A stretch of 64,000 bases of DNA from Owenia fusiformis. Lineage: Eukaryota; Annelida; Polychaeta; Sabellida; Oweniidae. Made by a program: the position numbers and the translations under genes. The stretch is from positions 15,483,754 to 15,547,753 of the forward strand of contig CAIIXF020000011.1 in the NCBI GenBank assembly GCA_903813345.2. Reading direction: 5' to 3'. Under the pieces are notes generated by a model. The model searched no databases. It had not been told where the DNA came from and saw only the letters and a list, made by a program, of their open reading frames with translations. Positions 24,401-33,200 of the stretch are shown here, piece after piece (the stretch's first letter is position 1; every line of letters starts with the position of its first letter).

Positions 24401-27400
24401 TATTACTCTATGATTTTACAGTTTTATGTTGAAACAATATTCATAATCTCAAAAGTAGTTGTCCTTATAAGGCCATGTTCTGATTTAATCTAGGTCTATT
24501 TCTGGAAGGAAATGGATGGGAAAGTTTTATGTGACATCATTTTACCTGACATATAAATTTTGGTTTATGTCCTCTTACATTACCCGATTATGATCTGACT
24601 TCATGCTTATAAGACATTTTATGGTATGTTGTGTAAAAATGTCAAATGCCAATCTTTTCCCCCTTTTTCATTTTAATGGCAGGAATGGAAAGTGTAGTAT
24701 ATTTTGGGTAGTGTTTAGTGTAGTATATTTTTTATAGTGTATATTTTGGGTAGTGTTGTATATCTAGGGTAGTGTAGTTCATTTTGGGTAGTGTAGTATA
24801 TTTCAAGTAGCGGGATCAACATAATAACTTCCGTATGTAATAGCGTTGGCATTTACTCAATGATAATCTTCACAATTTATTCAAAATGTTAGCTGAGCAT
24901 TATTACCTTTTTACGGCTTTCATGATTCTCTTCCCATTGTAGTAAGGCACTATGTGACTGAAGGAATAACCAGAGTCGACAACTAGGCAACATAATGGAC
25001 TGTCATTGTTATCTTTGGTATACTTGTGCTGACTTAAATGGCTCCCTAAAAAGAAACACCAATGTATAAGTTGAGGATAAGCTGCAGAATGAATCATTGA
25101 TCTTTGAGTTATGATTTGGACAAAAAGTTTATTTTAATGTTTAAACTGTGGTGCTTTGGTGCCAATATTTATTGGACACCGTGTATCTGTTGTACTGAGG
25201 TGTACATATTCATTGGACACCATGTACATATTGTACCGAGGTGTACATATTCATTGGACACCCTGTACCTGTTTTACTGAGGCATACATATTTATTGGAA
25301 ACCCTGTACCTGTTCTACTGAGGCATATTTATTGGACACCCTGTATATGTTGTACTGAGGCATATATATTTATTGGACACCCTGTACCTGTTCTACTGAG
25401 GCATACAAATTTATTGGACACCCTGTACCTGTTCTACTGAGGCATACAAATTTATTGGACACCCTGTACCTGTTCTACTGAGGCATACAAATTTATTGGA
25501 AATCCTGTACCTGTTGTTCTGAGGAGACTTTTAAAACCATATTCCTCAAAGAAAAGTTCATCCAAGCCCTCTTGAATAGCTGCAAAGTTGAACTGTGGCT
25601 CTGTAATCAACAGGTTGGTCTCATCAAACCTCACCTAACAAAAGAAAGATACAATGAGAAACAGGGGGGGAGATTTAAGGGTTGGTATTGGGTCACATGG
25701 TAGCCATGTGATAAATCCATATAAGGTTTGTAGGACCATGTAGGGAAAGCTAAGGGGAAGCCGCTGATACCAAGTATTAATAAATATTTATCAGAGCTAC
25801 TCACTTCTTCTGAATGAGAATTAATACAATTAAGAAACAAAAGTTGATACTTTAAAGCAAACAGGGACTGGGCATAATTGTTTTTTGAAATTATTCTCAT
25901 GGAAGACCATTGTTGGATTTCATTATTTTGTGCTCACTTTATGGTAAAGTAGTACAATCATGACATCTATAGATATTTAAATACCTTGATATACAAGTAC
26001 CATCATGATGGTTATATTTTGATACCTTTGTGACATCTTTACTACCCCCTTTACTCACTGTATTATTTTGATTATTTTTTATGACAATTTGTAACTAATT
26101 TAAACAGGGCATCAACATGTAAAATGTCACCACCTGCCATTGGTTACAGACAACGAACATAAACCACCAAACACCAAAGGTTGAACACAATCCACAAAAA
26201 AGTTGGAGGTTGGAGATACCTTTGTGACATCTTTAATAAACATTAGTTTCTTTTCTGAGTGAAAACAATTATGATTTCCACATGTCAACCTTTTGAAATT
26301 AAAGAAGAAACAATTCAACTTCATGCAATTCAATAAATATTTGATTTTTTTTAGATTACCTTCATGACATCTTTGGAGAACATGTAGTCCCAAACTTGTC
26401 TTTGTACATCCCAGTTCACCAGGTAACCCTGAAAGAATAAAATTTATTAAATATTCTTTATTCTATTTTGTGTTTCTAGTATATTTACGGATTCCACAGA
26501 CAGGCGTTTCGTTAGCAGCAGGCAACAGGTGATTCTCACCTTTTGATTTCACAAAATCGCCTGTTGTTTTTAGGGACTGTTCAACTTTTCCATGTTAAAT
26601 TTATGATTTCCATTAATTTTGCCTGTTGTTTTCATTTATTTAGCCTGTTGTGAAAAATCACTAGTGAAACCCCTGACAGATATAACATCTTGTGAACAGA
26701 GCAGGACTCCTTGTTAGGAGGTATGAGTTCTGGAGGCCTGTATTCGGAGAAAGCAGATATAAATGCTGGTTGTTATATCAATATTATACAAATATTGAAT
26801 TCTGTGGATTTGAATATCTGTATATATTTCTGAAGGTGTATTCACCTCAATATATTTTCAGTCACATGGTATCTAATTGACCAATGAGAGAACGAGTATC
26901 ACGACATGGAAATAATAATTGCATTCATCTAACGATTATTATGTTATCTGTAACCACATGGATATTTCTAATATTATGAAGATTAATGTGGTACTTTTCA
27001 GAAAATTGTTTAAGAAAATTCACTCACTCATGTTGATAAAATTAGATATCACTAAAAATGATCTGATATTCTGTATATATCCATGGAATAATCTGATTAT
27101 ATCTCCATGTGTGTTTTCTTACCTTTTGAAATGGGAGTATATAGTAAATACCAGACAGATCCTTGCAGTCATTAAGTTGATCTCCAATAAATATACGACT
27201 TCTTATATTCTTGGCTTTTGTTATACAGTTTGGAATCACTCTGAATTAAAGAAAAGTGGATGTAATAAATATGCTTATTTTCAAAATAGTACATAAATAT
27301 AAGTAAAATATATAAATATAATATATATATAAATAAAATAAAATATAATATGGAGTAAGGACGATGATTTGATGAATGCTCAGCTTTAGGCAATAAAAAG

Positions 27401-27833
27401 TCCATATTTTCCATAAATACAATGTTTGTTTTGTATCTATTACATGTACATACAAAAGAAAAGATAGAACAGTGAAAATGGACTGAAAAATGCAAAATAC
27501 TAAAAATGTGGCACTTATTTTGGCGGATTTGCTGTTTTGACCATTTGGCAGTTACTTAATTTGGCGGACTTGAGATATTACAATATGCTAATGGTACTAA
27601 TTTACATGGAACTAAAATTACCAGGGAATTTGGCGGCGACTTAATGGTGGATCTGCCAAATTAAAACGGCCACCAAATTAAGTAGAAGTACAGTATTATA
27701 ACAAAGATGTTTGGTGAATTTAACAGTTCACTCATAAATAAATAAAATGTGGAAACAAATACCTTGGTTCAGCTTGGTTTCCATAGCCAACTTTAACTGT
27801 ATGTGCCCCATTATCCAACACAAGTGTCGTCAT
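6423..27833 (-). CDS. ACTR6: Actin-related protein 6 (ARP6), 10 exons, 3' end outside window
   Basis: Nuclear actin-related protein; in other eukaryotes ARP6 is a subunit of SWR1/SRCAP remodellers that deposit H2A.Z. I rebuilt ten phase-consistent GT-AG exons: 27763-27833 (ATG at 27833), 27123-27240, 26360-26428, 25511-25634, 24907-25045, 24082-24138, 21126-21224, 9783-9903, 8808-8931, 6423-6498. The product starts MTTLVLDNGAHTVKVGYG and contains GYLVNWDVQRQVWDYMF, ITEPQFNF, VVDSGYSFSHIVP, INVGGKVLTNHLKE, VMDETYVMNQLKEDVCYV, PEVLFHPSDIGIHEMGI and NIVLTGGNCLIPGF, which follow animal ACTR6 from end to end. The window holds about 332 codons; human ACTR6 is 396, so about 60 C-terminal residues should lie left of position 1. 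The intron between the exons at 21126 and 9903 is 11.2 kb and contains a UGT gene on the other strand. Family assignment is secure; splice sites are predicted by eye. Confidence 0.93.
6653..8224. mobile_element. Tc1/mariner-like element, degenerate, TA-flanked
   Basis: The ends start CAGGGTGTTCCAAAAGTAAC and are inverted copies of each other, nearly identical for about 45 bp and then recognisably similar to ~190 bp; both contain the phrase 'gtaacc/ggttac...cccggg'. TA flanks both ends (6651-6652, 8225-8226), as expected for Tc1/mariner insertion. A minus-strand reading frame at 7481-7711 with ...TLRDMSSNGFTHVFESWIQ could be a decayed transposase C-terminus, but no DDE/D catalytic triad is visible. 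The element is non-functional as seen. Confidence 0.75.
8250..8345 (+). repeat. Possible tRNA-derived SINE fragment (B-box only)
   Basis: GGTTCAATCCC at about 8274 fits a Pol III B box, in a setting (ggg-ttgtgGGTTCAATCCCtactaggg) typical of tRNA-derived SINE heads. No convincing A box or cloverleaf was found, so this is tentative. Confidence 0.25.
9981..10032 (+). repeat. Family-A dispersed element, left-end fragment
   Basis: It matches the left end of the family described at 63514-63665 (GGCATTAACATGCAAAAT then TGCCATTTGTTACAGAC) and then diverges. No right end follows. Confidence 0.7.
10227..10425. mobile_element. 199-bp mariner-type MITE
   Basis: The left end ACGAGGGTTGTCCCAGAAGT is mirrored by ACTTCTGGGACAATCCTCGT at the right; the inverted match continues through '..cactatatgctctaacttt' for about 45 bp per arm. 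It has no coding capacity. The end sequence and short length are typical of Tc1/mariner MITEs. Confidence 0.85.
11668..13266 (+). CDS. UDP-glucuronosyltransferase, single exon
   Basis: Intact 532-residue UGT, the usual family length. The family transfers sugar from a UDP-sugar to small lipophilic acceptors inside the ER. Residues 1-18 form a signal peptide. The C-terminal donor domain has SEWIPQRDLLAHSKVKLFVQ, then HCGISATFEALDS and IPLIADQPYNCEKL, the UGT signature with the DQ donor-binding pair. A membrane anchor (about 488-518) precedes a short basic tail ending KDKAE, which fits a KxKxx ER-retrieval signal. The acceptor-side Asp is present (FDVIIADAN). Oddity: the position of the catalytic His (SHWxxM in vertebrate UGTs) is Arg33 here (NSRVTNM, 16 residues before RGH), so glucuronidation by the standard mechanism is doubtful. 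The gene lies inside an ACTR6 intron on the opposite strand and has no introns in its CDS. An AATAAA sits at 13298, with others near 14039. Confidence 0.95.
   Translation: MTKMYLLLMVHVFAYCNGANILLAPLDVGYNSRVTNMIKIGDILQQRGHKINFLYTSELRNTKLFKMAGKKMADAVNRFNVITYKVPPEDPAVAEATDTMDWLDSFIGLSWSDIVKMYWPYTYPEHLNNAIQDMDTWKKLSEQSFDVIIADANNYFGRVLGGHFNVPVIVYSNWGPMGHDFIYPINPSYIPVDFTNPYLSDKMDIWERFLNTWEYLRFHYYAAVAQEMVKEVCLKFKHIKTAACDNIVDFPKTVSLVLMNRNDALHYPAPFMPHIISIDGYFLDKAKPLSGKFKDIVEKANNDGVIVVSLGSIFRKLPMDMAEAFAEALATMKQTVIWSYDGPKPKQLGDNTFVSEWIPQRDLLAHSKVKLFVQHCGISATFEALDSAVPNVGIPLIADQPYNCEKLANRVGSLKVIDPRNLTSEVLRSAMTEVLYNTTYEENAKKAAAIYHSQPISPKDKVAYWVEYVIRHKGAPHLRSQGANNLNIFQYYLLDIIGLFVVIACVISGIIIYFISFIVKKFIHSPKKDKAE
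13298..13303 (+). terminator. Candidate poly(A) signal of the UGT gene
   Basis: AATAAA 32 bp after the UGT stop codon. Further AATAAA hexamers at about 13623 and 14039 are equally possible sites. Confidence 0.35.
15308..15446 (+). repeat. Family-A dispersed element, full-length
   Basis: Left end AGGCTTCAACATGCAAAATG, body with TGCCATTTGTTATAGATGC, right end TCACTTATGGTGGTGACATA. See 63514-63665 for the family description. Confidence 0.8.
15650..15730. repeat. Dispersed repeat B, also at the window's right edge
   Basis: 'aagaacacaaatgtgtacaa' through 'ggttatcctgaaaatga' here is nearly identical to 63930-64000. A variant phrase (gacaagactttac.gacaagatttta) is repeated three times in the following 250 bp. 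Confidence 0.75.
16274..16415 (+). repeat. Family-A dispersed element, full-length
   Basis: Duplicate of the copy at 15308-15446, carried along by the direct duplication. Confidence 0.8.
17391..17617. repeat. Tandem pair of a ~110-bp unit
   Basis: Two adjacent copies containing AAGCAAAAACATGATTATCT and ending GTGGGATGTCTCAC; the second copy has a short insertion near its start. Confidence 0.85.
17685..17776 (+). repeat. Family-A dispersed element, short copy
   Basis: Left end AAGGCACCAACTTGCAAAAT and right end CCACTTCTGGTGGTGACATC, with an internal deletion relative to other copies. Confidence 0.75.
17910..20056 (+). mobile_element. Family-A element containing a satellite array
   Basis: The left 35 bp (17910-17945) is a family-A left end and the last ~45 bp (about 20010-20056) is a family-A right end with the hairpin GTCACCACTTTTGGTGGTGAC. 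Between them are about 11 copies of a ~130-150-bp unit (17960-19580) containing GATTTGAATTTCTGAGAACA, then CAATTTGAAGCAAGTTGAAA, then repeated 'gacctttttgacc..aaggtca'. The last ~320 bp (about 19410-19731) is itself duplicated (19732-20056) together with a GC-rich block rich in 'accgccggacgcc'. Known parallels are bivalve 'pearl' elements and Helitron-like/HINE elements, which carry central tandem repeats; assignment to them is inference. Confidence 0.7.
20330..20528. mobile_element. Inverted-repeat element, ~200 bp
   Basis: 'tccagaatcc...cttcttccccctgc' (about 20330-20361) returns as the complement 'gcagggggtaaa.agaaag..attctgga' (about 20496-20526). The centre has CACGTGAT and CCAATCAGA. 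It looks like a MITE; moderately diverged arms. Confidence 0.55.
20690..21100 (-). mobile_element. LINE tail: end of a non-LTR retrotransposon reverse-transcriptase ORF
   Basis: An open frame of 136 codons reads ...NSFTARYTKPVTPIEERKC, then CLMCNKKTGSECHFLLEC, then NKLKDVRSSYMDKI, and ends ...LAKYISNIFIEREK. The C-x2-C ... H-x4-C finger after an (E)ER-type lead, then a hydrophobic helix and a basic end, is the usual C-terminus of LINE reverse-transcriptase ORFs. Only this 3' portion is present, so it is a dead 5'-truncated copy. It ends about 25 bp from the ACTR6 exon at 21126. Confidence 0.7.
21687..23575. mobile_element. 1.9-kb element with ~42-bp terminal inverted repeats
   Basis: The left end contains GTCAAGCCAAGTAACTAAGT and then CAACATTCGA (to 21732); the right end (23531-23575) is the complement of the same sequence with a few differences. 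The interior (about 1.8 kb, AT-rich, in an ACTR6 intron) has no recognisable transposase; its longest open frame (22970-23293, minus) resembles nothing I know. Probably a non-autonomous DNA transposon. Confidence 0.7.
24165..24345. repeat. Family-C dispersed element ('gtgttcagatt' type)
   Basis: It begins 'acagtgaaagctgtatatcc', repeats 'gaacac' phrases, and ends 'gttcagattaaacaggattt'. It belongs to the same family as 34941-35106; related pieces lie at about 1391-1460, 36185-36456, 41560-41680, 46450-46613, 61510-61600 and 61735-61815. Confidence 0.55.
24690..24812. repeat. Degenerate ~20-bp tandem repeat
   Basis: Six or so imperfect copies of 'gtagtatattttgggtagt'. Confidence 0.8.
25160..25510 (-). 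repeat. 41-bp minisatellite built from an ACTR6 exon edge and 5' splice site
   Basis: About eight units of roughly 41 bp abut the ACTR6 exon that ends at 25511. Read on the gene strand, the exon edge is CTCAGAACAACAG|GTACAGG followed by 'atttccaataaatttgtatg'. Each repeat unit reads CTCAGTAGAACAGGTACAGG followed by 'gtgtccaataaatttgtatg'. The array is therefore an expansion that includes the exon's last bases and its donor site, giving a row of donor-like GTACAG sequences downstream of the real one. Units farther from the exon are more diverged. Confidence 0.85.
26020..26240 (-). repeat. Two echoes of the ACTR6 exon-3 donor edge around a family-A copy
   Basis: The real exon ends AAAGATGTCATGAAG|GTAATC (gene strand, 26360). 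AAAGATGTCACAAAGGTATC occurs at about 26022-26041 and again at about 26214-26233, flanking the family-A element at 26106-26210. They look like short duplications of the exon edge. Confidence 0.6.
26106..26210 (+). repeat. Family-A dispersed element, right end lost
   Basis: AGGCATCAACATGTAAAATG then TGCCATTGGTTACAGACAAC and the 'ccaccaaacacca' body; the terminal hairpin is missing. Confidence 0.75.
26497..26680. mobile_element. MITE-like element
   Basis: The ends 'gacaggcgtttcgttagc' and 'ctagtgaaacccctgacag' are imperfect complements; the body repeats 'gcctgttgttttc'. Non-coding, in an ACTR6 intron. Confidence 0.5.
27295..27352. repeat. AT-rich simple repeat
   Basis: A run of TATAAATA/AAATAAAATA next to the ACTR6 exon at 27123-27240. 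Confidence 0.8.
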
Positions 27834-30206
27834 GGTTACAACAGAAATTACACCACCTATTTACAAACAGACAGTTATATTAACATGATCTACTATGGCA
27901 TTATTTTTGCTTCTTTATTCGTTTAATTCAAATATATTCGATATATGGAATATTTAAATTAGCTAAATCAATTTTTTGTTCGGTAAAAACATTTATATAT
28001 TTGTTACAGCGAATTAAGTTTTCAAAATAGCCAATGGATTAAATCCCTTATTACTATGTGCATGGGCTTTCAAGCCCATGCTATGTGCATTAAATTACAT
28101 ATCTTATTCACTAAATGATATATGTTTTGCGTAAACTGTTATGGTATTCCTTAAGAGTAATACATATATGCGTAATACCGAATTTCTGTTTGAACTCTTA
28201 CCGAAATAAGTTTGTCTATATTTACCAAATGATTTATTTTTCAATAACATAGTTAATGCTTTTTACCGAAAGCTAATTTGATATTTACCGAATGCAATAA
28301 TTAAAATTAAAGCATTATTCGATAAGTTTCGTTGTTTTTCGATATTTTGTCTCATGACCTCGAGTTTTGCAAAATGGCCGCGCAGCTATTCAACATCGTT
28401 TTCATATATCACGTGACTGAAAGTCTCGTAAAGTCTCGAAAAATAACGAAATTTATCGAATGTGGCATTCGGTATTTACCGAATATGAATAAGTTAAATA
28501 CCGAATGTATATATAATCAATTGAATTATACGTGCGCTAAGGAAAACAAATTGAATCGCTGCATCACACAAATACATGTATAGATAAAAAACATTCGATA
28601 GATTGGGTAAAGGTTTGGTAAATTGTTTGTTTTATTTGGTATGTATGGAATATTTAATGTACCGAATAAAGAAGCAGTTTTAACACCATAATCTACCACA
28701 TATTTTATGCCAAAGACCTCAAAATGGGAATGGACTAAAAATCCTTCGACCTACAACTTACTGGGTGTCAAGAATTTTTTTGAATGTATTAAATAAAACC
28801 ATTTGCCCTTAGTTTTTTCTAGTTTATACATGATTATAATAGCTCCAAGTTGAGTTCTCCAAAAGTATCTTGCACAAAGTGAACTCCAAGCATCATTCTA
28901 TTTAGCATTTTCATCTCTTTCTTTCCCCTTCATAAAAATGATAAGTCCCTAAAATTTGGGGAATTTTCCTTTGGATAATATATACTGGTCATATCAAGTT
29001 TGGCACTTAATTAATTTGTGTCCCATCGCAGACATGTTGTTTTTTCTTTTTCATGCAACTTTCTTAGCAACAATGGGAGTAACAATGCCTTACAGAGTTT
29101 TCACAGACCTGAAATGTGAGTCTATTTACGATTAAATAAATGATAAATGTGCTACCATTTTTCTGCAAAACATGCCATTTTAAACAGAATATTGTATCTC
29201 AAATATATGTCATCAAACATATTGTGTAATAACAAGTGACATTTTTGCGAAGCCACCCACAAGTGGGTGGGTCCCTCCGTACTATGGAAAGGGCTTGGAC
29301 CATTCACGTGACCAAAGTCCCACCTTTACTAGCTTACAATATACATAGATTATATATACCTCCCCCTGGTAAATCCTGGCTACGGGCCTGCATATAAACA
29401 CAAATGGATCGAATTCTAAATGTCCCAGGCACTGATTACAGAGAACTTTATTGATGATATATTACAACATTTCTCCATTAAATGCAGCTTTAAGTTCCTG
29501 CACTCACACCGTAAGCTTTCAAGAAATCCCATGCTCCCAGTCCCACCAAGACAAGTGTGACACTGTGACTCACAGTGAGTGAGTGTGAAAACCAAAAAGA
29601 AGAAAATTCATGAAATTGTCACATTCATCAATATGTGATTTGATTGTCACTGTGAAAACAGGACAAGAGGCACTGTTTAATAAATATCTAGGAATTTATT
29701 GTGATTAGGCCCACAAATGACCTGACAAATGTACATTTCTTACCTTTTTGTATTTTTCAAATTTCATGCGGAACCGGAAATAAATAATGAAGCGCCACCT
29801 ATGGAAAACAGGTGCTTTCAAAACTGGCGCAAATAATAAGAACTCTATTGATCAACAATTGTGCACTAATTGTGTATTTTTTTTTATCTTCACATCATAA
29901 AAATTATTTTTTTGATAGAGATGTCCCAAAAATAATCGATATTTTTGATAAAGTAGAATAAAAACTGATAAATTATTTGCGTAATTTTGTTTCTCGCGTA
30001 AAACAGTCGCCATCTTAGTTGTCATGTACACAACTTCCATAGAGAACAGATAAAAATGGAGCAAAATATCATTATGATCCCTGATTTTGCCACATAGAAC
30101 TACTTAACATATTATATAGTTACAATTTATCTAAACATGAATATCTGAAATATATTCTGGCGCATTTTTGATGGTTTTAGCAGTAGAGTTTATGTGTAAT
30201 TTATGA
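27834..30206. promoter_or_regulatory. Divergent intergenic region between ACTR6 and the F-box/WD40 gene
   Basis: The start codons of ACTR6 (27833, minus) and the F-box/WD40 gene (30207, plus) face away from each other over 2.37 kb, so both promoters should lie here. About 60 bp after the ACTR6 ATG begins a 797-bp mobile element (27894-28690). The rest (28700-30200) has no coding signal; 29220-29400 contains the end of a MITE type ('cctggctacgggcctg') also seen at 63796. No TATA box can be assigned with confidence. Confidence 0.55.
27894..28690. mobile_element. 797-bp inverted-repeat element with ATCTAC target duplication
   Basis: The left end TATGG..TTA and GCTTCTTTATTCG is mirrored at the right end; ATCTAC flanks both sides (27888-27893 and 28691-28696). 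The interior repeats 'taccgaat' phrases and includes a perfect 10-bp-arm palindrome at 28060-28081 (GCATGGGCTT/AAGCCCATGC). No transposase. It sits between the two divergent genes. Confidence 0.8.
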
Positions 30207-33200
30207 TTGAAAATGGATGCTAAAATTCTTGCTCCTCAGCCAAGTCCATGGAGGGGATATGGTGGATTGGCCCCAACCATGAACAGTGTTGAGTTTGATA
30301 AACAGTTAGATAGAATCTCACATTGGCTGGAACAATGGGATCATTACATGGTAATTTTATTTTGTATAACAAAGTGTTCCTCATTTATAATGCAAGTAAA
30401 GTTCCTTCTTCAATTTAACAGATCATCTGAAACCTACCCGGGATCTGAAAGTATATTCACTCAGTAACACAGGCAAGATTTAGGGAATGTTGTCCATGTA
30501 GGTAATTGTTAGACAAAGGAAGGCCTGCATTGAGTGTCCAATAGTTACCTACATGGAAGACATTGCCTCCCTTTACTCTATACAGAAAGCTTCAAAATTC
30601 ACAAAAAGTGGGATAAATAATGTAATATTACATTCCTCATTATTATATAAACATAAAATAAAGAACACCCTTTCTTTTCAGCGTTGCAACATTCTCGAAG
30701 GCCTTCTCCACCGGAGTAATCTAAACCAAATACAATTCCTATGGACAGTTGTCCAACCAGCATTACACCGGGACTTTATGTATACTGCCAAAAAAGAATT
30801 CCCTTCACAAACTTTTCAACCTGTTAGTACATACACAAGTCGGGAAGTGAAAGAAAAGGCTTCAAGACTAAGACAGTTAGATCACTTTCATAGAGTTAAG
30901 TCAGCCCATGTGCAGCATGTAATGCAAGTTAAAAATGCTGTCAAGGAACCTACCCTTCCAGATATTCTCACAATGCAATCAAAGGAAAAAACAAAAGTAA
31001 AGTAAGTATAGTAAAGTTTGTGATAAAGTACACGTGTAGGTAATGTAAATATTGCCTTCCTGCTCTCAAACTACATGTATTGTATTTTGTATCTTCCTGA
31101 ACTTGTGAATGTAGACACAATCATCAAACTGACTTAGAAAATATTAATAAACATTAATAAAAGTGTACATATTTTTAATCTGTATTTATCAGCTGCCAGT
31201 ATGGACTAAGCTATCATATTATACTTACAATTCACAATGCTGTTAGAAAACAAAAATAATATGAGGGGGCAATAGTTTTAAATGAATACTATGAATACTA
31301 TACATATATGAATGCATATATCAATCATTGCAATAAAACAATAAACTCACAATATGAATTGAGAATTGAAATGTGGCTTTAGAAATACATCAAGTACAAT
31401 GTACATGTATTTATCAGATCTCAACACAGTAAGGATCATGGTTCAAGTCTTCCACATTTACCTGGAACTATTGGCCCCAATGGTGATGCCACACAGGCTC
31501 CAATTACTGCAGCCCTCTTCCTTGGTACAGACACATGCAGTAGCTGGCAGGCTATAAAAAGTGCCCCACCCTATCTAAGGTAAGGTCACTGTCTATAATC
31601 AATAAAGTGCTAAAATCAGATTAATAGATTCTGATTGAGCCAATTCAGGAAAAAAAAGTTGCCACTGTATTATAATATAAAACTATGCATTAGAGAAAAT
31701 TATTTCAAGGAACATCTTTTTTCCTTTGACCGATTTATGTCATTACTTCATGTTTATAGCCAAAAGCCAAAGTTAAGCCCATAAATGAATTAAAATGTTA
31801 AATTCTGCCTCATTTCTCTAGATTTGTTGACATGCCAGTAAGAAGACACATACAAGATCAACAGAATGAATTGCCAAGTCAGTTCTCAATTACAGACTCT
31901 CAAAGCTTCAGGAACCAGCCCTCTGTGGATCTGAGCCAGAGTTTAAGATATAGGAAACAGAAAAAACAAAACCTCCATGTGAGTATTTAACATCCCCTCT
32001 GAATCTGTTTATAAGATAAAAACAATTTTTTTTTTATAATTTAGTGTTGTATTAGAGGTTGAAAACCTTAAAATTGCTGATTGCTGATTGCTTCAAAAAG
32101 TTGTTTAAAGATATTTAACTAGAATAATTAAATGTATATGATGTGGTGTGGCACCATTGCGAATTGAGAATGGATGCTTCAAAATACTACCAGAAAAGGA
32201 AAGACTTTGTGTATTATGTGACACTGGCTCAGTGGAGAATGAAAATCAAATTTTGGACTGTGCTTTTTATGACCAAACTAAGCACAGAGCTGTTCAATCA
32301 GGAGAGTTGTACATCAAATGACTGGAGAGCGTTCTGATAAAATAAATTTAATCAAGAATGCAAAAATATTGAAACTGATTGCTTACCTTTTTGTATTACA
32401 GAGAAGAAGCAGATCAGACAGTCTTCCCACAAATTCTAAACTTCCTGAAGAAGCTTGGAGGCTTTATCATTGGTACACAGATCAGTGGACGGGTATGCAA
32501 CATTTCTGTTTCTGTTCACATCTGCAGCCTAAAGCTCAATTGTTGGGTACACAGGCCACCTCCTTCTCAATGTTCTATTCAAAGTTGTATTTTAATTGAA
32601 AATTAAAGGGGGGCATTAAATGCACATCATGTTCTTGTTGAGTTTAAGTATGCGCTATTTCACTTGGCGCTTTCACCTATACTGCTTCCTCTGTCAATTA
32701 GACTCTGGATATGTAACTTTCCTGTAAACTCATATTGGGCAAAATTGCATAAACAAGGCACATATCAAAGCCTTATAATAAAGACATTAATGTGATCACC
32801 TTCAGAATTCTTTGTACCTTATTCAAGTCAACACACAAAATGTCTAAGTTGATGTCATGCCATGTAACTTACATTTTTCTTTTCTTGCAGATGTAAGAAG
32901 AAATGAGTTCTGGACTAGAACTCTCCTGAAACTTGACCCTCGACAGCATTACTTCTTATCAAGCTTCCTTTGTGTGAGAACATTGTATTTTTGTTTGAAT
33001 ACTTTGTATTTTTGTTTGAGTATATTGAATTTTTTGTATGAGTACATTGTATAAGAGAGAAGAGTAGAAAAGAATGTACCTTGATTATCATGATTTGATT
33101 ACTTTTTTTCAGGTGAAACAATACAGAGATTTCATAGCATTACTACCAACACATTTGGCTCTACACATACTCAGCTTCCTCTCTCCAGTTGAGCTAGTCA

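Noticed and set aside
28060-28081. Perfect palindrome as a transcription terminator
   Set aside because: Hairpin terminators of this kind are bacterial; here it is inside a mobile element in animal DNA.
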